Shown piece by piece: positions 27,878 to 37,368 of a stretch of 64,000 nucleotides of DNA (positions are counted from its first letter, which is position 1; every line of letters starts with the position of its first letter). The position numbers and the translations under genes were made by a program. Below the pieces are notes generated by a model, which saw only the letters and a program-made list of their open reading frames with translations, was not told the DNA's origin and did no database searches. Location of the stretch: contig NZ_WYET01000001.1 of NCBI RefSeq assembly GCF_013376415.1, positions 372,001 through 436,000 on the forward strand, given 5' to 3'. Source of the stretch: Flagellimonas chongwuensis (GTDB lineage Bacteria > Bacteroidota > Bacteroidia > Flavobacteriales > Flavobacteriaceae).

Positions 27878-28943
27878 CTCGCTTTCTTTCTAGGTATTCA
27901 ATAGCAGTTATAAAACCCTCGAACATTTTCTCCGGTGATGCTTCCTCCCGAATATGTTGTTTGGCATATTTTGAAAGTTCTTCCATCCGGTTTTTGTCTT
28001 CCAAAATTTCAAAAATCTTGTTTTCAAGTTCTCTTTCTGTATCCAAGACAAATCCATTCTTTCCTTGTTCTAAGTAATAAATTTCTGGACTATGCCTAAC
28101 ATTTAAAGTTAATACGGGCAGACCCCAATACATCGCCTGATTGATTCCAAGACCATTGGTTCCAGGAATACAAAACAAATCGGCACACTTAAAAAGTTTA
28201 TTCACCTTCTGCTTATTATAGATGGCGCCGAGATAACAAATATTGTCTTGTTCGGCAATTATGTCACTATATTCAACAGGCATATCTGGCCCAGCAATTA
28301 CCAATCCAACATCTTTTTCTTTTCGTCCACCAAATATTCTTATAAGAACATCGAGCTTTTTTCTTTTTTGGATTCTGCCTACGAACAATACTATTTTTTT
28401 ATATGGGAGGCCCAACTCCTTTTTTATTTCTTCTTTGGAAGATGAAATTGCAGGGAAGTCATAAAAATTGATTGTGTTGTTTGCAATAAAGGTTTTGTTC
28501 TTACACTGCTCGGGAATAAACCTCAACTCATTTTTAGAATATAAAATGTTTGCGTTTGATAAGTGCTGAAAGGTATTGTATACAGTCTTTTTAACTTTAT
28601 TATTTGGGTCTTGTAGACTCATCCCATGGCTCCAGTAAATAAATTTAACCTGGTTAAGTTTGCACCAAATCATGAAGGCCCAAGAATTTAAGTTATAAAT
28701 GTTCCAAAAAAAAATTACATAATCCGGTTTAATCTTTTTTGTTAGTTTAATTAATTTATCTACTCTAAAATCTCCTCGCCAATATTCAATTTTTGATGCC
28801 TCTACCTCCTTTAGCCTTTGGTTTGAAAAAACATACAATCTGTAATTTTCCTTTTCAAAATACTGAGTGAATTTATCGTATAATGAAATACGATAATGAA
28901 GCATGGACTCTGTAATCAATAAAATATGTTTCCTATTTGCCAT
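27870..28943 (-). CDS. Glycosyltransferase, family 4-like
   Basis: 357 residues, GT-B. A Rossmann-like N-terminal domain (HILLITESMLHYRISLYDKF) precedes the retaining-transferase core KIVLFVGRIQKRKKLDVLIRIF (about 190) and the donor-binding segment ADLFCIPGTNGLGINQAMYWGLPVLTL (about 255-281). The E of the common EX7E motif is replaced (GTNGLGINQ), which may affect specificity. It overlaps the polymerase gene downstream by 8 bases. The sugar is unknown. Confidence 0.88.
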   Translation of the reverse strand: MANRKHILLITESMLHYRISLYDKFTQYFEKENYRLYVFSNQRLKEVEASKIEYWRGDFRVDKLIKLTKKIKPDYVIFFWNIYNLNSWAFMIWCKLNQVKFIYWSHGMSLQDPNNKVKKTVYNTFQHLSNANILYSKNELRFIPEQCKNKTFIANNTINFYDFPAISSSKEEIKKELGLPYKKIVLFVGRIQKRKKLDVLIRIFGGRKEKDVGLVIAGPDMPVEYSDIIAEQDNICYLGAIYNKQKVNKLFKCADLFCIPGTNGLGINQAMYWGLPVLTLNVRHSPEIYYLEQGKNGFVLDTERELENKIFEILEDKNRMEELSKYAKQHIREEASPEKMFEGFITAIEYLERKRDG

Positions 28944-28946
28944 GCC

Positions 28947-29378
28947 CTATGTTCTCTTTTTTCTGATAATTTTTGCTGGGTTTCCATAAGCAATAGTGTC
29001 CTTAGGTATGTTTTTTGTCACTACTGAGTTTGCCCCAATTATAGAGTTGTCTCCTATCTCTATCTCTCCAAAAACAACGGAACCTGCCCCTATATAAACA
29101 TCATTTCCAATAATTGGAACCTTTTTATCGCCTAGGTTTCTTCCTATCGTTACGTTTTGGCCAATTGTACAGTTTTCGCCGATTACTGCATCTTTATGAA
29201 TTACTATACCGAGCCCTAAATAGCCAAGTTTAGTGTTTTTCCCAATTTTAGCTGATGACGGTATAAAAGTTGCAAACAGCATCCTATTGGCCCATGTTAT
29301 TACTTTAGCGGGAAACCGCATTTTATTCGTATGTAACCAATGTCCAAAGCGATATAATAATATAGGAGGTCTTTCCAT
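28947..29378 (-). CDS. Serine acetyltransferase-like hexapeptide acyltransferase
   Basis: 143 residues from ATG 29378; a GTG two codons upstream is possible. The left-handed beta-helix repeats IGKNTKLGYLGLGIVIHKDAVIG, CTIGQNVTIGRN and DNSIIGANSVVTKNIP end in AYGNPAKIIRKK, the standard C-cap. The His in IVIHKDAVIG is the probable catalytic base. It resembles CysE-type enzymes but lacks the long CysE N-terminal domain, so it likely acetylates a sugar of the repeat unit instead of serine. Confidence 0.87.
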   Translation of the reverse strand: MERPPILLYRFGHWLHTNKMRFPAKVITWANRMLFATFIPSSAKIGKNTKLGYLGLGIVIHKDAVIGENCTIGQNVTIGRNLGDKKVPIIGNDVYIGAGSVVFGEIEIGDNSIIGANSVVTKNIPKDTIAYGNPAKIIRKKRT

Positions 29379-29393
29379 TCTCACTAAAAAATG

Positions 29394-30614
29394 TTAATGG
29401 CACATCCTTTTTTTGGTGCCAATCAAATACACTAAAAAGAAAATATAGAATATATAATCTTTAAAAAGTTCATTAAAGTTATTTGCAATCAAAATATATC
29501 CTGCCAAATAAGCAAATATTAGAGTGTAGAAGGCCTTATATTCTCCAAAAGAAGATTTACTTTTAGTAAAAGTAAAAAACAGCCATATAAGGATTAGGGA
29601 GTATACTACTAATGGTAAGAGCCCAAGCTCCGCTCCCACCCATAGGTAACCATTGTGCGTTGTAATGCCATGCCTTCTTTCAAAATTGCCTAAGCCTGTA
29701 CCCATAATAGGGCTTGCTCTTATGTCTTCATATGCCAAGGTATATGTCTCGATCCTTTCGCTACCTTCCTCTATCTGCGATGTTGTCCTTTCGATATACT
29801 TCTCTTTTATGTTAGACAATATATCTGTAGTGTAGCTCAATACCGCAATTGAAATAGCTACGACTACTAAAGTCCTTATCGAAAACTTTAGAACTTTAAT
29901 AATGTTAAAAGTTAGCAACTTTGGAAAAATAGCAATAAAGAGCAAGAACAATATGTTCTGTCGTGAATTTGCAACAAAAAGCATTATCAATAATAAAACT
30001 ATTCCTGCAATCGAAATCAACCGGTTTCTCTTACTGGATTTCAAATAACCCAAAGCAAAACTCAATGAAATTGTGTTCAGCGTTACCAATCCATAGAAAT
30101 ATCGGCTCGTCCCTCCAGGAAGGTTGTCATTGAAGAAATGTTTTAATTTACTGATTCGCAAACTACTATCAAAAAAATTAAAATCCGCTTGAAGATATAG
30201 TATAAAAAAAGTGAGGAAAACCATAACGTTCCCAAAAATCCACAAGAGTCTAATCAGTTCCTTAAATTGAATTTTGGCGTTTGTAATTATTAAACTAAAA
30301 AGACCTATTGTTAAAAAAATCAAGCAAAGAGATATAAAAGGCTTTATATCTATCCTGCTCCCACTAAAAATATGAACTGTACTGTTTAGAATAGACCATA
30401 AAAGAATAAATACAAAGAAAAATAGAAGAGGAAGATGTGCTTTGTTGATCCTAATTGGTTTTTTTTCCAAGAGAAGTCCAGCAAATAAAAATAGAAGAAC
30501 AGCCAATGAGATACGTGTTGTAGTTATAAAACTAAACAGTATTTGAGCTTCAAAACATAGCAAAGCAATAACAATAGAGACGCCCACTGTATAAAACCTG
30601 CTTCTATTCACCAT
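29394..30614 (-). CDS. O-antigen polymerase/ligase family membrane protein (copy 2)
   Basis: 406 residues, about eleven or twelve helices. The long periplasmic loop (about 275-325) contains RIETYTLAYEDIRASPIMGTGLGNFERRHGITTHNGYLWVGAELGLLPL, split here as the O-antigen ligase signature with the pair THNG. This is the second Wzy/WaaL-type gene of the locus, 3.2 kb from the first. One may be the polymerase and the other a ligase to lipid A or another carrier. Start overlaps the upstream gene by 11 bases. Confidence 0.84.
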   Translation of the reverse strand: MVNRSRFYTVGVSIVIALLCFEAQILFSFITTTRISLAVLLFLFAGLLLEKKPIRINKAHLPLLFFFVFILLWSILNSTVHIFSGSRIDIKPFISLCLIFLTIGLFSLIITNAKIQFKELIRLLWIFGNVMVFLTFFILYLQADFNFFDSSLRISKLKHFFNDNLPGGTSRYFYGLVTLNTISLSFALGYLKSSKRNRLISIAGIVLLLIMLFVANSRQNILFLLFIAIFPKLLTFNIIKVLKFSIRTLVVVAISIAVLSYTTDILSNIKEKYIERTTSQIEEGSERIETYTLAYEDIRASPIMGTGLGNFERRHGITTHNGYLWVGAELGLLPLVVYSLILIWLFFTFTKSKSSFGEYKAFYTLIFAYLAGYILIANNFNELFKDYIFYIFFLVYLIGTKKRMCH

Positions 30615-31638
30615 TTTGAAGATATTTTTTTAATTTCAAAGCTGTTCTGTCCCAAGAATTCTTTCTTAAGAAAGAATCATATGAGTATTTCGTATTGTTT
30701 ACCTTTTCAATTATTTGCGACAAGTTTTTATAATCTTTGTTTACCACCTCACCTAAATTATACGCTATTACAATTTCGGCGGAAAAGGTATCTTCAATAG
30801 CCATAATCGGGACGTTGGCTTTAGCTGCGGTATAATAACTCAAAGGTACCGATAAATCTGTATTCGACTTGAACACAAAGGAAATCTCCCTAATATCCAA
30901 TTCTTCATGTTTAATGAACCCATCTACAAAAAAAATATTTTTGCTTTCGGTATAATAAGAAAAAATCTCAGGGTGCTTTTCCCTAAGATATCCTGATATT
31001 GGACCCCCTACTATTAATTTCAAATCTATTCCCTGATCCTTTGCATTCTGTAATAATTTTGGGATTTCTAAAAAATGAATGGTTTTATAATTAATAGAAC
31101 CTATGCACAATCCAAAAATTGTTCTGTCAGACTTATTTTCAGTTATAAAATCGTTAATTTCTTTTATACGATCATAATCTTTATTTTTAATTTCAAAAGT
31201 GCCGAAGGATATATTATCAACTTTTGCTTTTGGAAAAGCTTTAATTGCATATGGAACAAGAATTTCATCCAAAACAAAAATTCTTTCAGAATAGCTTTGC
31301 AATAAATTCCTTCTTATTTTACTGAGATATGGATAGTACGAATCAGTTTCTTTATCCACATTGTGACAAATCCAATATATTGCGGTGCCATTTATTTTAG
31401 CCATTGCTATGGTAAGAGCTTCAGAGAAAAATCTTAGCAATGTTTTCCCTAAACTAGGGTAATCGTTAAGATACCTAAAGATTATCGCCTTTGGTTTATA
31501 CTTAATACTGGATTTAATGTAAAATAAGCTCCATTTTATTGGGGAGCCGTGTAATGCCATAAGGTTAATTCCATGTGGCTGTAACGACCTAGACCACATT
31601 CTGGACTTTAAATCATCTTTTTGAATAAGGACATACAT
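30604..31638 (-). CDS. Probable glycosyltransferase of the polysaccharide locus
   Basis: 344 residues from ATG 31638 (one codon inside a TTG). The pattern MYVLIQKDDLKSRMWSRSLQPHGINL, a central IYWICHNVDKETDSYYP and a C-terminal VPLSYYTAAKANVPIMAIEDTFSAEIV suggests a GT-B transferase of the kind found in exopolysaccharide loci, though no classical donor motif is clean. Context is strong: between a polymerase and an acyltransferase gene. The activity is inferred; another GT-B-fold role is possible. Confidence 0.7.
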   Translation of the reverse strand: MYVLIQKDDLKSRMWSRSLQPHGINLMALHGSPIKWSLFYIKSSIKYKPKAIIFRYLNDYPSLGKTLLRFFSEALTIAMAKINGTAIYWICHNVDKETDSYYPYLSKIRRNLLQSYSERIFVLDEILVPYAIKAFPKAKVDNISFGTFEIKNKDYDRIKEINDFITENKSDRTIFGLCIGSINYKTIHFLEIPKLLQNAKDQGIDLKLIVGGPISGYLREKHPEIFSYYTESKNIFFVDGFIKHEELDIREISFVFKSNTDLSVPLSYYTAAKANVPIMAIEDTFSAEIVIAYNLGEVVNKDYKNLSQIIEKVNNTKYSYDSFLRKNSWDRTALKLKKYLQNGE

Positions 31639-31658
31639 CAATACTTTAAATGATTTTG

Positions 31659-32198
31659 TTATACTTTTTTAATGGTCCTAGCAGGTATACCACCCCATAT
31701 TTCATTGGACGGAATATCTTTTGTAACAACACTCCCTGCTGCTATTATAACATTGTCTCCTATGGTTACTCCTCCTAAAATGGTTACTCTTGCCCCAACA
31801 TACACATTGTCCCCTATTACTACTTTACTAGAAGTGCTCTTTTGAAGGCAATAAGGGGTGTCATTATTTTCCAAACCATGTTCGGCCGTGTATATTATCA
31901 GTCCAGGACCAGATAGAAAATAATCACCAATAGTTATTCTGTTTGTTGCATTGATTATAGACGAAGGTCCAATTAAGCAATTATTTCCAACACTAATGTT
32001 ATTATAGCCCACTATTTGGACTTTGCTTCTTATAAAAGATTTTGTGCCAAACCTTTTAAATAAGCTTTTCCATATAATCTGCCTTAAACCTTCAAACGGT
32101 TTGTAGAGAAAACGATGATTTGGAAAATTGGGCAATATGAGACTTATTCTGTTTAATACCAGAACCTTGATTGTGATTATCTTTTTTGTAATATTCAT
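31659..32198 (-). CDS. Hexapeptide-repeat acyltransferase
   Basis: 179 residues from ATG 32198, which overlaps the flippase stop by 4 bases (ATGA); the longer frame upstream lies inside the flippase gene. The beta-helix runs from about residue 60 to the end with NISVGNNCLIGPSSIINATN, a His in TAEHGLENNDTP as probable active site, and the terminal VTILGGVTIGDNVIIAAGSVVTKDIPSNEIWGG. This is the maltose/galactoside O-acetyltransferase-type group, so it likely O-acetylates the polysaccharide repeat. Confidence 0.87.
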   Translation of the reverse strand: MNITKKIITIKVLVLNRISLILPNFPNHRFLYKPFEGLRQIIWKSLFKRFGTKSFIRSKVQIVGYNNISVGNNCLIGPSSIINATNRITIGDYFLSGPGLIIYTAEHGLENNDTPYCLQKSTSSKVVIGDNVYVGARVTILGGVTIGDNVIIAAGSVVTKDIPSNEIWGGIPARTIKKV

Positions 32199-33517
32199 AT
32201 AAAGTACATATTGATTAGGGTCATCACAACACAAATCAAGGCAATTAAAAAAACAGGGAGCCTTTTCTTTACCGGTAATTCAAGAATGTTAAATATGACG
32301 TTGGCATTAAAAGCCAAGGTTAAAATTGAAAGAATCCCATAGACGAGAAGTGCAATAAAAACATTTAGCTTAAAAACCATAATTGAAATAAAAAGGCTTA
32401 AAAGTTTAATTGCCGTCAAAACAAGGTGCTGTATAAATGATATATCTTGTCTATCCTTAATTTTTAATACATAGCTCATTGGATTCAATATCATTGAAAA
32501 AAAGATGAAAGGAGACAGTATAAAGATGTATTTATATAGGACCTCCCAACCCTTACCAAGCAAAATAGATATCAGAAAGGGTGAAGCATATGTGCCAACA
32601 ATAAAAGGTATTGCAAGAAGTTTGGCAACTTTAAAAATATTTCTAGAGACAAAGCCGCCTATTTGTTTTCCTTTACTGAACATTTCACTTACTTCTTGAT
32701 TATATACTTGAGTATATGACCCCACAAAAACTTGTGAAGGCGCTATCAATAGTCTTTCTGTTAAAGAATAATGTCCGGTTATAGTCGCCGAGAATCCCTT
32801 GCTCAGCAATAATACCACTCCATTTTTTGATAACATATAAATAAAAGAGGAGGGAACATCAAAAGCTGGGAACTTCCAATATTTCCGTAATAAAAAGTGT
32901 ATTCTTCTCTTTTTTATTATAAAATCTCCCTTTTCAAAGGGGTTTAAAATAAATACAGCAATAATCGAACTTAAAACATTTCCCAAAAAAAGACCAATAA
33001 CGCCATAATACAAACCCACTCCTATATTGAAGATTAATCCAGAAATGCTTTTAACAATTATACTTGCTGAGATTTTTCTATATTTTTTTAGCCTTGTAAA
33101 CCAAACACTAAGGGTTTTGTATATTCCAAACCCAAAAACACTAATAGGTAATAAAAAAAGAAACTTATACAGTTCTTTGTTACCCAACAAGATTGCTATT
33201 TCTTCACCCACCAACAGCAGAACTCCCAGCAACAAGACACTAACCAAAAGGCAAGACAAAATTGAAATCTTAAGCAGTCCCAAAGCTGCGCTTTTATGTT
33301 TTGGAAGCAATATCGCCATTTCATATCGGCCCGTGGAAACTGTACCTATTATATTAACTAATGAAAAGTATATTGCAAATAGTCCAAAATCATCAGGGGT
33401 AAATATTCTGGTCAAAATAAACGTAGACAAGAATGGGATAGCTTGACCTATCAATGTTCCTCCCATTAATGTTGCAACATTTTTACTAAAATCTGATTTG
33501 AAAAAATGCTTGAACAT
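32195..33517 (-). CDS. Polysaccharide flippase (Wzx-like, MOP superfamily)
   Basis: 440 residues with about twelve to fourteen membrane helices. The N-terminal KNVATLMGGTLIGQAIPFLSTFILTRIFTPDDFGLFA is typical of Wzx/PST-type exporters that flip undecaprenyl-linked repeat units to the periplasm. Together with the two Wzy-type genes and the Wzz-like gene at 39258, it indicates a Wzy-dependent assembly route. It is followed by ATGA-coupled acyltransferase translation. AT-rich like its neighbours. Confidence 0.92.
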   Translation of the reverse strand: MFKHFFKSDFSKNVATLMGGTLIGQAIPFLSTFILTRIFTPDDFGLFAIYFSLVNIIGTVSTGRYEMAILLPKHKSAALGLLKISILSCLLVSVLLLGVLLLVGEEIAILLGNKELYKFLFLLPISVFGFGIYKTLSVWFTRLKKYRKISASIIVKSISGLIFNIGVGLYYGVIGLFLGNVLSSIIAVFILNPFEKGDFIIKKRRIHFLLRKYWKFPAFDVPSSFIYMLSKNGVVLLLSKGFSATITGHYSLTERLLIAPSQVFVGSYTQVYNQEVSEMFSKGKQIGGFVSRNIFKVAKLLAIPFIVGTYASPFLISILLGKGWEVLYKYIFILSPFIFFSMILNPMSYVLKIKDRQDISFIQHLVLTAIKLLSLFISIMVFKLNVFIALLVYGILSILTLAFNANVIFNILELPVKKRLPVFLIALICVVMTLINMYFI

Positions 33518-33548
33518 TTACCCGAAGTATCGCTTTTAATACCTTAAC

Positions 33549-34763
33549 CTACCGTGAAACTACTCCACAAAAATCTAAAATCAATTTATCCGGATTGATT
33601 TCCAAACTTTTAAACTCATCATGAGCCACCAAAAAAGCTATAATATCCGCTTTTTCTACAGCTTGCTTATACGCTGTAAGTTTAAAAACTTTGTGTTCGT
33701 TAATATTGGGCTCCACAATAAAATACTCTTCATCATTGGCGTCCTGCAAAACCTTTTGTGCAATATACTTTGCCGGAGACTCCCTAAGATCATCGATGTT
33801 AGGTTTAAATGCCAGTCCCATCAAAGCTATTTTAGGCTTTCTTCCGTTTTGCAACTGAAATTCCAATTTTGCATTCTTGATTTTTTCAGCGCACCAAAAT
33901 GATTTATAATTATTGATTTCCCTTGCTTTCCCAATGATTTGGGACTCCATAGGATAATCCGAAACAATGAAATAAGGGTCCACCGCTATACAATGTCCCC
34001 CAACACCACAACCGGGTTGTAGAATATTTACTCTAGGGTGTTTGTTTGCAAGCTCTATCAACTCCCAAACATTAATGTCTGCTTTATCACATATCAAGGA
34101 TAATTCATTGGCAAAGGCAATCTGTACATCTCTTGAAGAGTTTTCTACCAGCTTGCACATTTCAGCAGTACGCGCATTGGTCTTATGCAGACTTCCTTTG
34201 ACATACTGCGCATAGAAGTTAACGGCCTTATCGGTGGATTCATCGTCGATTCCCCCGATTACCCTATCATTGTTGACCAGCTCATACATAACATTACCTG
34301 GTAATACTCTTTCAGGACAGTATGCAATGTAAATCTTGCCTTCGAGCTCTGGCCTTTCACTATATATGTAATCGCGCATCTTTTCCGTAGTTCCTACCGG
34401 TGAAGTTGACTCAATTATATATAAATCCCCCGCCTTTAAGAAAGGTAAGACAGACTTGGTCGCAGCTTGGACAAAGGATATATCCGGTTCATTCTTTCCT
34501 TTGAACGGCGTCGGTACCACAATTAAAAAAGTGTCCGCAGGAACCGGCAGTGTCCCAGCTTTCAAAAACCCAGAAGCAACTGCTTTAGAAACTGCTACAT
34601 CCAACTCTGGTTCCACAATGTGGATTTTTCCAGCATTTATAGTATCAACCACTTCCTGGTTAATGTCTACTCCGAATACTTTTGTTTCTTTCTGAGCCAC
34701 CAATGCTGCTGTAGGAAGACCTATATAACCTAATCCTACCATTACGACCGAAGGGTTGTTCAT
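33549..34763 (-). CDS. wecC: UDP-N-acetyl-D-mannosamine dehydrogenase
   Basis: 404 residues. It oxidises UDP-ManNAc to UDP-ManNAcA with two NAD+. NAD motif VGLGYIGLPTAA (about residues 9-20); catalytic Cys in GCGVGGHCIAVDP (about 250-262); three domains as in UDP-sugar dehydrogenases. The WecC assignment, rather than UDP-glucose dehydrogenase, rests on sequence feel (STSPVGTTEKM, YCPERVLPGN) and the adjacent wecB, with a 4-base overlap. Uronate supplied here is a good match for the lyase-fold genes in the same locus. Confidence 0.92.
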   Translation of the reverse strand: MNNPSVVMVGLGYIGLPTAALVAQKETKVFGVDINQEVVDTINAGKIHIVEPELDVAVSKAVASGFLKAGTLPVPADTFLIVVPTPFKGKNEPDISFVQAATKSVLPFLKAGDLYIIESTSPVGTTEKMRDYIYSERPELEGKIYIAYCPERVLPGNVMYELVNNDRVIGGIDDESTDKAVNFYAQYVKGSLHKTNARTAEMCKLVENSSRDVQIAFANELSLICDKADINVWELIELANKHPRVNILQPGCGVGGHCIAVDPYFIVSDYPMESQIIGKAREINNYKSFWCAEKIKNAKLEFQLQNGRKPKIALMGLAFKPNIDDLRESPAKYIAQKVLQDANDEEYFIVEPNINEHKVFKLTAYKQAVEKADIIAFLVAHDEFKSLEINPDKLILDFCGVVSR

Positions 34764-35893
34764 TTTTGCTTTCTTATATGTTCTACAATTTTTTTGCTTG
34801 CCATGCCATCGCCATAAGGGTTGTGCAGCTTGGTCATCTCATCATAAGCATTTTTATCTTCTAAAAGTTTAGATGCTTTTGAGACAATTAAATCCTTGTT
34901 GGTCCCAACCAAAAGAACAGTTCCAGCATCGACCGCCTCTGGCCTTTCGGTTGTATCCCTCATTACCAAAACGGGTTTCCCCAAACTTGGCGCTTCTTCT
35001 TGTACACCTCCACTGTCTGTTATAATTATATGGGATTTATTCATTAACCAAACGAAAGAGGGATAAGATAAAGGAGATATCAATTCTATGTTGGGAATAT
35101 CACCAAGTATTTTATAAACAGGCTCTTGAACCTTTGGGTTAAGGTGAACGGGGTAAACTATTTGAATATCCGAATACTTTGTGGAAAGTTCTTTAAGCGC
35201 TTCACAAATGTCCAAAAAACCTTTCCCGTGATTTTCCCTGCGGTGACCTGTTACCAAAACAAGCTTTTTACTAGGATCTAAAATTTGGGACAGCATACTT
35301 ATTTCCGGGTGGTCATATGTTTGGGCATTGACCTTGGAGACACTTAAATGTAGTGCATCAATCACAGTGTTTCCCGTTACAAGAATTGATTTGGGGGGCT
35401 TGTTTTCTTTTAAAAGATTTTCTTTGGACGTTTGGGTAGGTGCAAAATGTATGTCGCTTACAACCCCTGTAACACATCTGTTCATTTCTTCTGGAAAGGG
35501 TGATTTTTTATTGAAGGTCCTCAATCCTGCTTCAACATGACACACCTTGGATCCAGAATAAAAAGCTGCGATACTTGTGGCCATTGTAGTTGTTGTATCT
35601 CCATGAACATATACGTAATCTGGTTCAAAATCCTCCAACACTACCTTAAGGTTCTGTATAATGTCTGCCGTTAAACCATAAAGGTTTTGATTGGGTTTCA
35701 TAAGATTAAGGTCGTAATCCGGTTCTATCTCAAAAAAAGAAAGAACTTGATCTAACATTTCCCGATGCTGGGCAGTAATACAAACTTTAGTGTCAAATTC
35801 ATCAGAATGTTTCTCAAACTCCTTCACCAATGGGGCCATTTTAATGGCTTCGGGTCTCGTTCCAAAAACTATCAAATTCCTTTTTTTTCCCAA
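34760..35893 (-). CDS. wecB: UDP-N-acetylglucosamine 2-epimerase (non-hydrolysing)
   Basis: 377 residues. Interconverts UDP-GlcNAc and UDP-ManNAc, feeding WecC. Hallmarks are IVFGTRPEAIKMAPL (about residues 8-22), YVYVHGDTTTTMA (about 93-105), VLVTGHRRENHGKGF (about 201-215) and DSGGVQEEAPSLGKPVLVMRDTTERPEA. The start appears to be TTG at 35893: no ATG or GTG fits before the conserved block. It is separated from rfbC by 72 bases without a recognisable signal. Confidence 0.94.
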   Translation of the reverse strand: MGKKRNLIVFGTRPEAIKMAPLVKEFEKHSDEFDTKVCITAQHREMLDQVLSFFEIEPDYDLNLMKPNQNLYGLTADIIQNLKVVLEDFEPDYVYVHGDTTTTMATSIAAFYSGSKVCHVEAGLRTFNKKSPFPEEMNRCVTGVVSDIHFAPTQTSKENLLKENKPPKSILVTGNTVIDALHLSVSKVNAQTYDHPEISMLSQILDPSKKLVLVTGHRRENHGKGFLDICEALKELSTKYSDIQIVYPVHLNPKVQEPVYKILGDIPNIELISPLSYPSFVWLMNKSHIIITDSGGVQEEAPSLGKPVLVMRDTTERPEAVDAGTVLLVGTNKDLIVSKASKLLEDKNAYDEMTKLHNPYGDGMASKKIVEHIRKQK

Positions 35894-35965
35894 TTCAAAG
35901 ATTTTTTACTTAACTATCTATTTCCTTTAGTGCGTTAAAGATGACAATGCCTCTTCTCTCTCAGC

Positions 35966-36502
35966 TCAGAACCGTAATAGAGCATTTTTATCTCTTTCTG
36001 AAAGCAACAGGTCTTTTGGGTCTATTTGCCAATCAATCATTAAATGTTCGTCATCATATCTAATTCCTCCCTCAGCATTTTTATGATAATAATTATCGCA
36101 CTTATAAAATACATTTGCGAATTCACTCAATGTCAAAAACCCATGGGCAAATCCACGTGGCACAAATAACTGCTTCTTGTTACCACTACTTAACTCTATA
36201 GATAAATGTTCGCCAAAGGTAGGGGAATCTTTACGCAAATCGACCACTACGTCCTGAATTCTACCCTCCAATACCGAAACTAGCTTCGCTTGGGCATGCT
36301 CTCTCTTTTGATAATGCAATCCGCGCAACACTCCTTTTTTAGAGAAAGATTGATTGTCCTGCACAAAGTTTATTTCTTTACCTATCGCCTCACAAAACTC
36401 TTTGTGATTAAAACACTCAAAAAAATACCCCCGTTCATCCTCAAAAATCTGAGGTTCTATTATAAAGCATCCTTTCAGTTTTGTCTCTGTCGCTTTTATC
36501 AT
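35966..36502 (-). CDS. rfbC: dTDP-4-dehydrorhamnose 3,5-epimerase
   Basis: 178 residues, cupin fold; third step of dTDP-L-rhamnose synthesis. Seen are the catalytic His in [18 protein letters not shown] (about residues 59-76), [13 protein letters not shown] (about 115-127) and Tyr in [19 protein letters not shown]. It starts inside the rfbA stop with a 4-base overlap. With rfbA, rfbB and rfbD next door, it completes a full rhamnose-activation set. Confidence 0.96.
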   Translation of the reverse strand: MIKATETKLKGCFIIEPQIFEDERGYFFECFNHKEFCEAIGKEINFVQDNQSFSKKGVLRGLHYQKREHAQAKLVSVLEGRIQDVVVDLRKDSPTFGEHLSIELSSGNKKQLFVPRGFAHGFLTLSEFANVFYKCDNYYHKNAEGGIRYDDEHLMIDWQIDPKDLLLSERDKNALLRF

Positions 36503-37368
36503 GCTTCCTTGTTCAATATGCCCAGCAATCTTTTACCATAACCACTTTTCATTAAGGGTTCAGCCAAATCTTTCAACTGATTTTCATCGATATAACCCAT
36601 TTCATAGGCTGCCACTTCAATAGACCCTGTTATCAATCCTTGGCGCTCTTCTATAACCTCCACAAATTGTGACGCTTGCATTAAAGCTTGAAATGTACCG
36701 GTATCTAGCCACGCCGTACCCCTATCCATTATACCTACGCTGAGCATGCCTCTTTTTAAATACGCTTTGTTGACATCGGTAATCTCCAATTCTCCTCTAC
36801 TGCTGGGCAGTATGCCTTTGGCAATAGAAATCACTTCATTATCATAAAAATAAATCCCCGGCACAACATAATTGGATTTGGGGTTTCTGGGCTTCTCTTC
36901 TATACTGATAGCTTTTCCTTCCCCATCAAACTCTACTACACCGTATCGCTGAGGGTCGTTTACTCTGTAGGCGTATATAATTCCTCCTTCTGGATCGCTA
37001 TTTTCCTGTAATAGTTTGGACAAACCTGCTCCGTAAAAAATATTGTCTCCCAAAATGAGAGCCACCTTATCTGAGCCAATAAAATCTTCTCCTATGATAA
37101 ACGCCTCAGCCAATCCGTTTGGGGATTCTTGAACTGCATAAGAAAAGGAGCATCCGTACTTTTTTCCGTCTCCCAAGAGTTCCTTAAACAGCGGAAGGTC
37201 TTTTGGGGTGGAAATAATCAATATTTCTTTGATTCCTGCATACATCAAAGTAGAAAGAGGATAGTAAATCATCGGCTTGTCGTAAATGGGCATCAGCTGC
37301 TTGCTTACCGAAAGGGTAAGTGGATGCAGTCTGCTTCCTGTTCCTCCTGCCAAAATGATTCCCTTCAT
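36499..37368 (-). CDS. rfbA: Glucose-1-phosphate thymidylyltransferase
   Basis: 289 residues; makes dTDP-glucose from Glc-1-P and dTTP. The nucleotide-binding start [16 protein letters not shown] (residues 3-18) and the following [21 protein letters not shown] are diagnostic, as is [11 protein letters not shown] (about 106-116). Normal length for RmlA. It overlaps both rfbB and rfbC by 4 bases, so the rfb genes form one translationally coupled block. Confidence 0.97.
   Translation of the reverse strand: MKGIILAGGTGSRLHPLTLSVSKQLMPIYDKPMIYYPLSTLMYAGIKEILIISTPKDLPLFKELLGDGKKYGCSFSYAVQESPNGLAEAFIIGEDFIGSDKVALILGDNIFYGAGLSKLLQENSDPEGGIIYAYRVNDPQRYGVVEFDGEGKAISIEEKPRNPKSNYVVPGIYFYDNEVISIAKGILPSSRGELEITDVNKAYLKRGMLSVGIMDRGTAWLDTGTFQALMQASQFVEVIEERQGLITGSIEVAAYEMGYIDENQLKDLAEPLMKSGYGKRLLGILNKEA

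Noticed and set aside
31346..31362. DnaA-box-like TTATCCACA
   Set aside because: A single copy within a glycosyltransferase coding region; no cluster or AT-rich unwinding element, so no origin is called.
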